NCBI GenBank assembly: GCA_030599405.1 | Contig: JAUVOB010000026.1 | Span: forward strand, 1-9,035 | Length of the DNA stretch: 9,035 nucleotides | Direction of reading: 5' to 3' | Origin: Chloroflexota bacterium | GTDB lineage: Bacteria > Chloroflexota > Anaerolineae > Promineifilales > Promineifilaceae | Part shown: positions 1-5,587 of the stretch, piece after piece | Position numbering within the stretch: position 1 is the stretch's first letter | How the letters are laid out: every line of letters begins with the position of its first letter | Notes under the pieces: generated by a model | What the model saw: only the letters and a program-made list of their open reading frames with translations | What the model was told of the DNA's origin: nothing | Database searches by the model: none | Made by a program: the position numbers and the translations under genes

Positions 1-491
1 CAGTTATCGTTGGCGACTTGAACGGGCTTACTGGTTTCACCCTGGGCCTTATTGCAAACATCTTCAACCTGGTTCGCATCTAGGGCGAGGATCGCCGCCA
101 TGGCGCCAGGATCTCTTTTTCCAGCTGCTTTCATTAATTCGGCACGACGTCGCACCAACAATAGGCCATCGGAGAAGTCCATGCTACCAGCGATAACGAG
201 TGCTGAAAACTCACCCAGGCTATGTCCGGCGACGAAAGCCGGTGAAGACCATCCCTTCATCTCTGCCGCTCGCCAGGCGGCGATACTAGTCACAAACAAA
301 GCCGGCTGCTGGTTTAGGGTGTCGGTCAATTCATCTTCCGGACCAGTAAAACATAGGGATGACAATGAAAACCCAAGCTTCTGGTCCGCTAGATCAAAAA
401 CAGCACGTGAAGCGGGTTCAGCATGATACAACTCATGCCCCATGCCCACGTGCTGCGATCCCTGTCCGGGAAATAAAAGCGCAACGCTCAC
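1..491 (-). CDS. fabD: Malonyl-CoA:ACP transacylase FabD, C-terminal part beyond the window
   Basis: FabD moves the malonyl group from malonyl-CoA to acyl carrier protein, supplying the extender unit of type II fatty acid synthesis in the cytoplasm. The 163 visible codons start V/M-SVALLFPGQGSQHVGMG, the classic N-terminal PGQGSQ motif. The nucleophile motif GHSLGE is at residues 89-94 with catalytic Ser91, followed by a conserved arginine region (VRRRAELM), PGAMAAI, and VANDN just before the edge. The usual TQPA motif reads QQPA (61-64). The family is about 300-320 residues, so roughly half is missing. The start is GTG at 491: an in-frame TAA lies two codons upstream, and GGAG sits 9 bases before the GTG. 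It follows rpmF by 48 bases with no terminator visible, so the two are probably co-transcribed. Many bacteria have plsX and fabH between rpmF and fabD; they are absent here. Confidence 0.97.
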   Translation of the reverse strand, partial: MSVALLFPGQGSQHVGMGHELYHAEPASRAVFDLADQKLGFSLSSLCFTGPEDELTDTLNQQPALFVTSIAAWRAAEMKGWSSPAFVAGHSLGEFSALVIAGSMDFSDGLLLVRRRAELMKAAGKRDPGAMAAILALDANQVEDVCNKAQGETSKPVQVANDN

Positions 492-539
492 TTGTTAAGG
501 CTCCACAACGGTTACCCGAAAAACCTATCCAGAGTGATC

Positions 540-725
540 TTACTCCTCAAATTCCGGGAGAATTTGTCGACCATTATACGTCCTGCAACTCGGACACATG
601 TAATGCGCTCTTTTCAACTCACCACAGTTCGAACATGGCACGAGATGTGGCGCGGTGAGACTATCATGTGTTCGTCGCTTAGCTCGACGAGTATGGGAGA
701 TCCTTCTTTTTGGTACAGCACCCAT
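540..725 (-). CDS. rpmF: 50S ribosomal protein L32 (zinc-binding form)
   Basis: This is a structural protein of the large ribosomal subunit, 61 residues, normal for L32. It begins MGAVPKRRISHTRRAKRR, the basic signature of the family. It carries a zinc ribbon with Cys31/Cys34 and Cys44/Cys47 (CSNC and CPSC), so this is the four-cysteine, zinc-dependent paralogue and not the zinc-free one. The ATG at 725 has AAGGA (739-735) nine bases upstream. The gene has its own strong promoter and a hairpin plus T8 tract in its leader (separate entries). fabD follows on the same strand. The linkage of L32 to fatty acid genes is widespread in bacteria and is thought to tie ribosome and membrane synthesis together; here it is reduced to rpmF-fabD. 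Confidence 0.97.
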   Translation of the reverse strand: MGAVPKRRISHTRRAKRRTHDSLTAPHLVPCSNCGELKRAHYMCPSCRTYNGRQILPEFEE

Positions 726-747
726 TATTATTTATCCTTACTTCAGC

Positions 748-771
748 AAAAAAAAGCGGCCTGAATGCCGC
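748..771 (-). terminator. Hairpin with T8 tract: terminator of the SepIVA-like operon and 5' hairpin of the rpmF leader
   Basis: On the minus strand GCGGC (771-767), loop ATTCAG, GCCGC (760-756) is followed at once by eight T (755-748). This is a compact intrinsic terminator for transcripts coming from the SepIVA-like gene, which ends at 899. The T tract stops only 8 bases before the rpmF Shine-Dalgarno sequence, and the rpmF promoter lies just upstream. The same hairpin is therefore also the 5' end of the rpmF mRNA. From that promoter RNA polymerase would meet it within about 25 bases, where termination is usually inefficient, so it may act as a stabilising 5' cap there. That dual role is inference. 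Confidence 0.8.
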
Positions 772-793
772 GAACCACAATTATATTCAGGCC
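758..793. repeat. 9-bp perfect inverted repeat flanking the -10 box of the rpmF promoter
   Basis: GGCCTGAAT (758-766) is perfectly repeated in inverted orientation as ATTCAGGCC (785-793), with 18 bases between the arms. One arm lies in the promoter spacer; the other is in the first transcribed bases and shares sequence with the terminator stem. In RNA reading through from the upstream gene the two arms could form a 9-bp stem that competes with the 5-bp terminator hairpin. At the DNA level the dyad could be an operator. Neither role can be proved from sequence. Confidence 0.7.
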
Positions 794-807
794 TTCTCCT
801 GTGTCAA
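780..807 (-). promoter_or_regulatory. Near-perfect sigma70-type promoter for rpmF-fabD
   Basis: On the minus strand the -35 box TTGACA (807-802) and -10 box TATAAT (785-780) both match the consensus exactly, with a 16-base spacer. The predicted transcription start is about 771-775, some 46-50 bases before the rpmF ATG and at the foot of the leader hairpin. One arm of a 9-bp inverted repeat lies in the spacer and touches the first base of the -10 box. Confidence 0.85.
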
Positions 808-898
808 GCAGATCAAGGAATCAAATTGGATTTCGATCTTATCTGTATCGTTCCCTAAACAGATCCTCACACAATTTCTGACTGATGAGGGCCCAAAA

Positions 899-1381
899 TC
901 AATCGGAGGTCGGTTCCGGCTCCTCTGATTCTGGTTCCTGTTCACCCTCCAATTTTCGCATCCCGTTTCGAATCACCGACAACGAACGCAAGAGGTCCTC
1001 TTCCAACTTTCCCAAGACATCCAGCGCATAAACATCTGATTCCTGCCGCAACATTTCGGCATCTCTACGTGCCCGTTCCAGGATGGTGTCAGCTCTTTGC
1101 TGGGCAGATACCATGACCGTATCACGCCGCACCAGATCAGTCGCTTCATGTTTCGCCAGTTCGCGGATCCGCTCTGCCTCTTCTTGCGCTTGAGCCAGGA
1201 TGCGATCCTTCTCGGCTTCGATACGGTTTGCGCGCTTTACCTCTTCGGGTATAGACACTCGCATCTGATCGATGATGTTAAATAGACGATCTTCATCGAC
1301 AACCAGGTTCGCGGAAAGAGGAATACGCCTACTTTCAGCAAGTACCTGTTCAAGTCTATCTATGAGATGTTGAATGTCCAT
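899..1381 (-). CDS. SepIVA/DivIVA-like coiled-coil protein, probable septation or envelope-growth factor
   Basis: This 160-residue soluble protein has no signal peptide or membrane segment. Residues 1-50 (LIDRLEQVLAESRRIPLSAN, then LFNIIDQMRVSIPEEV) resemble the conserved start of the actinobacterial DivIVA-domain protein SepIVA and its relatives, often annotated as ATP synthase F0 subunit B-like. Residues about 50-112 are a heptad-rich, charged coiled coil. ESDVYALDVLGKLEEDLLRSL (114-134) matches the family's conserved C-terminal block. An acidic, probably disordered tail ends it (EPESEEPEPTSD). It is shorter than the mycobacterial protein, mainly in the coiled coil. Context agrees: in actinobacteria the relative lies near coaD and rpmF. 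The usual DUF177/YceD gene between it and rpmF is absent. ATG 1381 has a G-rich, imperfect ribosome site (GGGGCGGAAAG), and an in-frame TAG lies a few codons upstream. The family call is from memory of the family, without a database search. Confidence 0.78.
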   Translation of the reverse strand: MDIQHLIDRLEQVLAESRRIPLSANLVVDEDRLFNIIDQMRVSIPEEVKRANRIEAEKDRILAQAQEEAERIRELAKHEATDLVRRDTVMVSAQQRADTILERARRDAEMLRQESDVYALDVLGKLEEDLLRSLSVIRNGMRKLEGEQEPESEEPEPTSD

Positions 1382-1424
1382 CTTTCCGCCCCAATACTAT
1401 ATATGAGCCAATCCTCCTCAGCCT

Positions 1425-1454
1425 ATTATAGCGATTACGGTCCTAGTCATGCAA
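1425..1454 (-). promoter_or_regulatory. Candidate promoter of the SepIVA-like gene
   Basis: On the minus strand a perfect TATAAT (1430-1425) has TTGCAT (1454-1449) 18 bases upstream, a weak -35 (three of six consensus bases). The predicted start is near 1418, giving a leader of about 37 bases before the ATG at 1381. The -35 region lies inside the first unit of the 16-bp tandem repeat, as expected for a promoter controlled by a bound protein. It is predicted from motif match only. Confidence 0.45.
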
Positions 1455-1508
1455 CGACCTAGTCATTCTATGACTGAATAATGCAATGACTCAGTCACGC
1501 AATGATTG
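1445..1508. repeat. Four tandem 16-bp repeats with palindromic units, across the coaD stop codon
   Basis: Four head-to-tail 16-base units occupy 1445-1460, 1461-1476, 1477-1492 and 1493-1508, with consensus AGTCATGCAATGACTN. Each unit is a dyad, AGTCAT-NNN-ATGACT; the second unit is a perfect 6-bp palindrome and the unit junction at 1487-1497 (TGACTCAGTCA) is another. The half-site thus alternates orientation about every 8 bases. The period is not a multiple of three, although the last unit encodes the end of CoaD and the stop codon (1493-1491) spans units 3 and 4. The array ends beside a candidate promoter for the SepIVA-like gene, so an operator array is the leading idea. No T tract follows, so a terminator is unlikely. 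Confidence 0.8.
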
Positions 1509-2021
1509 AGACTCGATGAAATAGCCAGGTTCGTGTCCATCGAAGCGCGTCTCTAGGGCAACCGCTACATTCGGGGGCACCATGCTGCTGACGTCTCCCT
1601 TGAATGAGGCGATCTCACGAATTATGGTGCTGCTGAGAAAAGTATGCTCTTCACGGGTAATCAGGTTAACTACTTCTATCTCTGGTGCCAAACGTTGGTT
1701 CGCCAGCGCCATCCGGAACTCGAATTCGAAATCGGAGAATACACGTAGGCCGCGTATGATGACCTGGGCGCTTACTGATTTAGCAAAATCGACCGTCAGT
1801 CCACCGTAGGGCATGATCTGGAGATTGCCAAGACTGTCAAGAGACTCCACTATCATGTTGACGCGCTCGTCGACAGGAAAAAGCAGCGTCTTTGTTGGCC
1901 GGCCGTGATCAAAGACACCAACTACAACCTCATCAAATATGGCACATGCGCGATACATCAGATCAAGATGTCCGAAATGCACTGGATCGAACGTGCCAGG
2001 ATATACGGCTCGTTTTGCCAA
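1491..2021 (-). CDS. coaD: Phosphopantetheine adenylyltransferase CoaD
   Basis: CoaD transfers AMP from ATP to 4'-phosphopantetheine, giving dephospho-CoA, the penultimate step of CoA synthesis. The 176 residues (family about 160) contain the nucleotidyltransferase signature YPGTFDPVHFGH (7-18, with Thr10 and the HxGH pair), VIIRGLRVFSDFEFE (87-101) with the substrate-binding arginines, MALANQRL (104-111), and LSSTIIREI (129-137) followed by GDVSSMVPP. The start is TTG at 2021: AAGGAG lies seven bases upstream, no ATG is in reach, and the next upstream in-frame codons run into a stop. The last codons lie in the 16-bp tandem repeat, giving a slightly long tail (ESQSLRD). recG ends 91 bases upstream on the same strand. 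The rRNA methyltransferase gene rsmD, often found between recG and coaD, is missing. Confidence 0.97.
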   Translation of the reverse strand: MAKRAVYPGTFDPVHFGHLDLMYRACAIFDEVVVGVFDHGRPTKTLLFPVDERVNMIVESLDSLGNLQIMPYGGLTVDFAKSVSAQVIIRGLRVFSDFEFEFRMALANQRLAPEIEVVNLITREEHTFLSSTIIREIASFKGDVSSMVPPNVAVALETRFDGHEPGYFIESQSLRD

Positions 2022-2067
2022 TGTCTCTCTCCTTGAACACTAACGGCGAATAACAATCCTCGGTCGA

Positions 2068-2087
2068 CTGATAAGTATAGCTATCAG
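2068..2087. repeat. Small dyad in the recG-coaD gap
   Basis: CTGATA (2068-2073) and TATCAG (2082-2087) form a 6-bp inverted repeat with an 8-base centre in the 91-base gap between recG and coaD. No T tract follows on either strand, so it does not look like a terminator. It could be a processing site, a binding site, or chance. Confidence 0.35.
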
Positions 2088-2112
2088 CGATCAGACAACA
2101 GCTACTAGAATA

Positions 2113-4617
2113 TCAACTCACATCGCCTGCTTTTTGCCAGAAGTCCAGCACCTTTGTCTGCAGCAGTAAGTGCTCGGGACTTTCCAGGTTCGGATCTGCT
2201 TCAAAAACTGCCTTCGCTTCTTCACGGGCAATCTCTAACATCTCTAGATCCATTAGCGAGGCCATCCGAAGTTCAGGGATGCCACTTTGCCGGCGGCCGA
2301 AAAATTCGCCTGGTCCGCGGATCGCCAGATCCTTTTCGGCCAAAATAAATCCATCGTTGGTCTTTTCCATGGCCGAGAGCCGCTCCTCTGCATCTCCTGA
2401 GATTTCGTCTGAGAGAAGGAGACAATAGGACTGGTGCTCGCCACGTCCGACTCGTCCACGAAACTGGTGTAGTTGAGCTAAACCAAACCGGTTCGCTCCC
2501 TCAATGAGCATTATCGTACTGTTTGGTACGTCGATCCCTACCTCAATTACCGAAGTCGCCACCAGAATATCGGTTTGGCCTTTATAGAAAGCCTGCATGC
2601 CTTCTTCTTTCTCACTGCTCTTGAGCCGGCCATGGAGTAAGCCGAGCTTAAGATTGGGAAAAATCTGCTCCTGAAGTCTCTCGTACTCCTCAACTGCGGC
2701 CTTGGCCTCGATCTTGTCGGATTCCTCGACCAGGGGACAAATGATAAATGCCTGGCGACCCTTCTTTATCTGACTTTCGACAAAAGCGTAAGCCCGTTGT
2801 CTTTCACCAGGGCGCAGCCAGCGCGTTTTGATCTCCTCTCGCCCTGGAGGCATTTCATCTAGTATGGAGAGATCAAGATCGCCATATAACGATAGGGCCA
2901 GCGTTCGTGGAATCGGTGTAGCGCTCATCACCAACAAATGGGGATTGGGCTGTTTGGAACCATCTGGAGATGCAATGCCTTTATCCCTTAACGCCTTGCG
3001 TTGATCAACACCAAAACGATGTTGCTCATCGATAATGGCGAGACCAAGGCCCTTGAACCGGACGCCTTCTTGAATCAGAGCATGCGTTCCGATAGCGAGA
3101 TCAATACTGCCGTCGATAAGACCCGTATAGATCTCTCGCTTCTCATCCGCGGGTGTGCTTCCAGTCAATACGCTTACAGAGATTCCCAGCTCCCCTAGCA
3201 TCTGACTCAAACTACGATAGTGCTGATCGGCGAGGATCTCTGTTGGCGCCATTAGTACAGCCTGAAATCCGGCCCGGACCACTAAGACGATCGCTGCAGC
3301 GGCAATGACTGTCTTTCCCGAGCCGACATCTCCCTGCAGTAGCCTGTTCATCGGTAGAGGCTCGGCGATATCAGCGGCGATCTCACGAATTACTCTTTTC
3401 TGGGCTGCGGTTAGCTGGAATGGCAATGTGCGTATGAAATCCTTTAGTGCCTCGATATCCGTAGGTACATCGACTCCCGGCGCACCCTGCCAGTCACGAC
3501 GAAGGCCAAGCATTCCTAATTGCAGTAAGAATAACTCATCGAAGATGAGCCGTCTGCGAGCCTTATGCATCGATTCCTGAGATTCGGGGAAATGGGCTTG
3601 CCGGACGGCGAAGGACAGCTTATAGAGATTGCGACGGTCTCGGATCAGCTCAGGCAACGGTTCTGGAAGGCGGGGTGCCCAAATGTCGGATGCTTGTTTC
3701 ATGATCTCGCGCATCCGGTGCGCCGCCAGTCCTTTTGTAAGTGGATAAACAGGGACAATCCGGCGTGTTCGAAGCGGTTCCATGGCAAGAGGCTCCCAGT
3801 CGGGATTTTGAAATACCAGCCGGCCGAGAAACTGATCCACCTTTCCGCTTAAGACAATCTGCGATCCAGCTAGGATTTTGTCGGCCAGCCAGGGTTGGTT
3901 AAACCAGGTAACATCGATGTTGCCCGTTCCATCACTGACGACGGATTGGACCAGCTGCTTACTGCGCGTTCTTCTGAGCCGTGTTTCCCAGACCGTTCCG
4001 ATTATGGTCACTGTCTCGCCATATGAAAGCTGGCTGATCGGTTTAAGCAAGGTGTAATCATCGTACCTGCGGGGGAAGACGTACAAGAGCTCTGCAATTG
4101 TATTCACACCCATGTTGGCTAATTGCTCTGCGGTACGTTGTCCTACACCCCTAAGCGCAGAGACCGATTGGCGCAAACCCTCCGGATCGGGCTGATCAAC
4201 CTCCATCTCGACGACCGGGGTAATTTTTTGTTGAGGCTCCTTATCATCAGCGGATGTAACCTCGAGCGGAGGTGCGGGCGGCGTTGGAGTCCTCGCAGGA
4301 GGATGCTCCGGTTGTGGTGCCGGTGCAATAACCGGATCTGGCGTCTTCAACCTCTCCTCTCGCCAGCTAAGCTTCTCTTTGAGGCCCTCTACCAGCTCGG
4401 CTCGCGCTTCGACGCCCGGCAATCTAGAGTAGTCCATTAACGACTCGGCGATTTGCTCTACGAGGGCTTTGTCTGCTTCATCAACCGCTTGTTCCCTGGC
4501 TTGACTAATCCAGAAGGCGGCAAACTGGCGGATGCCACCTACAACCGCTTTGTCTTGATAACCCTGCTTTATTTCAAGGTCGAGCACACGGTACAGGCTG
4601 TTTATTGCTTTATCCAT
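2113..4617 (-). CDS. recG: ATP-dependent DNA helicase RecG with extended N-terminus
   Basis: RecG remodels stalled replication forks and branch-migrates Holliday junctions. Of 834 residues, about 1-90 are a helical region unlike the E. coli protein (about 690 residues). Residues 93-117 are a proline-rich linker, and about 153-172 (LRGVGQRTAEQLANMGVNTI) look like a helix-hairpin-helix. The wedge/OB domain follows (about 180-290). Helicase motifs are all intact: Walker A GDVGSGKT (429-436), the RecG-typical DEQH box (530-533), SATPIPRT (565-572), IEVGIDVPNS (691-700) and QFRGRVGRG (718-726). The C-terminal translocation element GPGEFFGRRQSG is at 768-779. ATG 4617 is the earliest possible start (in-frame TAA two codons upstream) but has no clear Shine-Dalgarno sequence, so translation may be modest or start slightly further in. 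fakB lies 125 bases upstream, coaD 91 bases downstream. Confidence 0.98.
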   Translation of the reverse strand: MDKAINSLYRVLDLEIKQGYQDKAVVGGIRQFAAFWISQAREQAVDEADKALVEQIAESLMDYSRLPGVEARAELVEGLKEKLSWREERLKTPDPVIAPAPQPEHPPARTPTPPAPPLEVTSADDKEPQQKITPVVEMEVDQPDPEGLRQSVSALRGVGQRTAEQLANMGVNTIAELLYVFPRRYDDYTLLKPISQLSYGETVTIIGTVWETRLRRTRSKQLVQSVVSDGTGNIDVTWFNQPWLADKILAGSQIVLSGKVDQFLGRLVFQNPDWEPLAMEPLRTRRIVPVYPLTKGLAAHRMREIMKQASDIWAPRLPEPLPELIRDRRNLYKLSFAVRQAHFPESQESMHKARRRLIFDELFLLQLGMLGLRRDWQGAPGVDVPTDIEALKDFIRTLPFQLTAAQKRVIREIAADIAEPLPMNRLLQGDVGSGKTVIAAAAIVLVVRAGFQAVLMAPTEILADQHYRSLSQMLGELGISVSVLTGSTPADEKREIYTGLIDGSIDLAIGTHALIQEGVRFKGLGLAIIDEQHRFGVDQRKALRDKGIASPDGSKQPNPHLLVMSATPIPRTLALSLYGDLDLSILDEMPPGREEIKTRWLRPGERQRAYAFVESQIKKGRQAFIICPLVEESDKIEAKAAVEEYERLQEQIFPNLKLGLLHGRLKSSEKEEGMQAFYKGQTDILVATSVIEVGIDVPNSTIMLIEGANRFGLAQLHQFRGRVGRGEHQSYCLLLSDEISGDAEERLSAMEKTNDGFILAEKDLAIRGPGEFFGRRQSGIPELRMASLMDLEMLEIAREEAKAVFEADPNLESPEHLLLQTKVLDFWQKAGDVS

Positions 4618-4714
4618 AAGTTACTTGTCTGCAGATAGTTCTTGCTTATTACAATCTTTGGCTTGGACCTTATTTTCCATCTGCGTTCTTTTCATTTAGG
4701 AGGTACACAGGATG

Positions 4715-4735
4715 GCACCCGAATAAAACCGGTGC
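4715..4735. repeat. Weak dyad in the fakB-recG gap
   Basis: GCACC (4715-4719) pairs with GGTGC (4731-4735) around an 11-base loop within the 125-base fakB-recG gap. There is no T tract on the recG strand, so it is not a convincing terminator. Nothing else in this gap is clearly functional; I saw no good promoter for recG there. Confidence 0.25.
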
Positions 4736-4742
4736 AAAACTA

Positions 4743-5585
4743 TTATTCAGCCGTAGTGAAGGCAATGCCTACACCTCCGGGGCCGATGTGCACTCCCAGA
4801 GCTGGTGTTAGCTCGACAGCGGGGGCTGATTGACCTTCTGGAATTAAGAACTGGACGCGTTCTCTGAAGGAATCTAGCCTGTCCAGAGAATGGGTATGAA
4901 GCAAAGCTACGTCTTCAAACGGGGCTAATTCGGAAACTAACTCAACGAACCGATTGAGAGCCTTTTTGCTAGTCCGTACCTTATCTAACATCTCTATATC
5001 GCCTCTGTGTACTTTCAATAAGGGTTTGATCCGCAACAGTGTTCCAATCCCAAAGACGGCCCAGTTTACCCTTCCGCTGCGGCGAAGGTATTCTAAGGTA
5101 TCAAGCAGACCAAAAACATAGGTCCGCTTCGACCGGCTATCCAACATGGCGACAATATCCTGCATCGAATGGCCATCATTAGCCGCCTTTGCCGCGGCGA
5201 TTGCCATGAGGCCAAGCCCCATAGTCAATTGTTCTGAGTCAAACAAAGTGACTTCTACATTTCTGGCTTCCTCGGCACCGACACGGGCAGCATTCAGCAT
5301 CCCGCTCAGCCGAGAAGCGACATGGATGGACAATATTTCCGTCGTTCCTTCACCGGCAAGATGGTTATATGCCTCAGTAAAAGCGCCGGGAGCTGGAGCA
5401 GCGGTTGAGGGATGATCTTCAAAGTGTGGTAGTCCTTCGTATAACGCCGCTCGAGATAATTCGACGCCATCAAGATAGCTTTTATTGCCAATGTTGACAT
5501 AGGCTGGGATGACCGTTATGCCATATTCCGCTTGTAACCCGTCGGGTATGTCACATGTACTATCGGTGACCACTCGTATAGTCAT
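4743..5585 (-). CDS. fakB: DegV family fatty acid-binding protein (FakB component of fatty acid kinase)
   Basis: FakB holds a fatty acid while FakA phosphorylates it, producing acyl-phosphate that enters phospholipid synthesis through PlsY/PlsX. The 280 residues match the DegV family length and contain its landmarks: VVTDSTCDIP (5-14), STAAPAPGAF (60-69, the TSxPSP-like loop), SRLSGMLNAA (91-100), LDTLEYLRRSGRV (161-173), LLRIKPLL (183-190) and the C-terminal HIGPGGVGIAF (266-276), whose His is conserved. The start ATG lies 2 bases after the fakA stop with no strong ribosome site of its own, so translational coupling to fakA is likely. The direct pairing with fakA supports FakB over other DegV roles, but ligand chain length or saturation cannot be read from the sequence. 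Confidence 0.93.
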   Translation of the reverse strand: MTIRVVTDSTCDIPDGLQAEYGITVIPAYVNIGNKSYLDGVELSRAALYEGLPHFEDHPSTAAPAPGAFTEAYNHLAGEGTTEILSIHVASRLSGMLNAARVGAEEARNVEVTLFDSEQLTMGLGLMAIAAAKAANDGHSMQDIVAMLDSRSKRTYVFGLLDTLEYLRRSGRVNWAVFGIGTLLRIKPLLKVHRGDIEMLDKVRTSKKALNRFVELVSELAPFEDVALLHTHSLDRLDSFRERVQFLIPEGQSAPAVELTPALGVHIGPGGVGIAFTTAE

Positions 5586-5587
5586 AG

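Noticed and set aside
52..426. Plus-strand open frame of 124 codons at the left edge
   Set aside because: It lies antisense to fabD, whose PGQGSQ and GHSLGE motifs are certain. No ribosome site or family resemblance.
1445..1508. CRISPR array or terminator at the tandem repeats
   Set aside because: Units are 16 bases with no spacers and no cas genes, and no T tract follows the short palindromes.
4696..4725. Plus-strand TAGGAGGT followed by ATG and a four-codon open frame (M-A-P-E) in the fakB-recG gap
   Set aside because: The Shine-Dalgarno match is excellent but the frame ends after four codons, no plus-strand promoter is evident, and flanking genes are all on the minus strand. Most likely chance.
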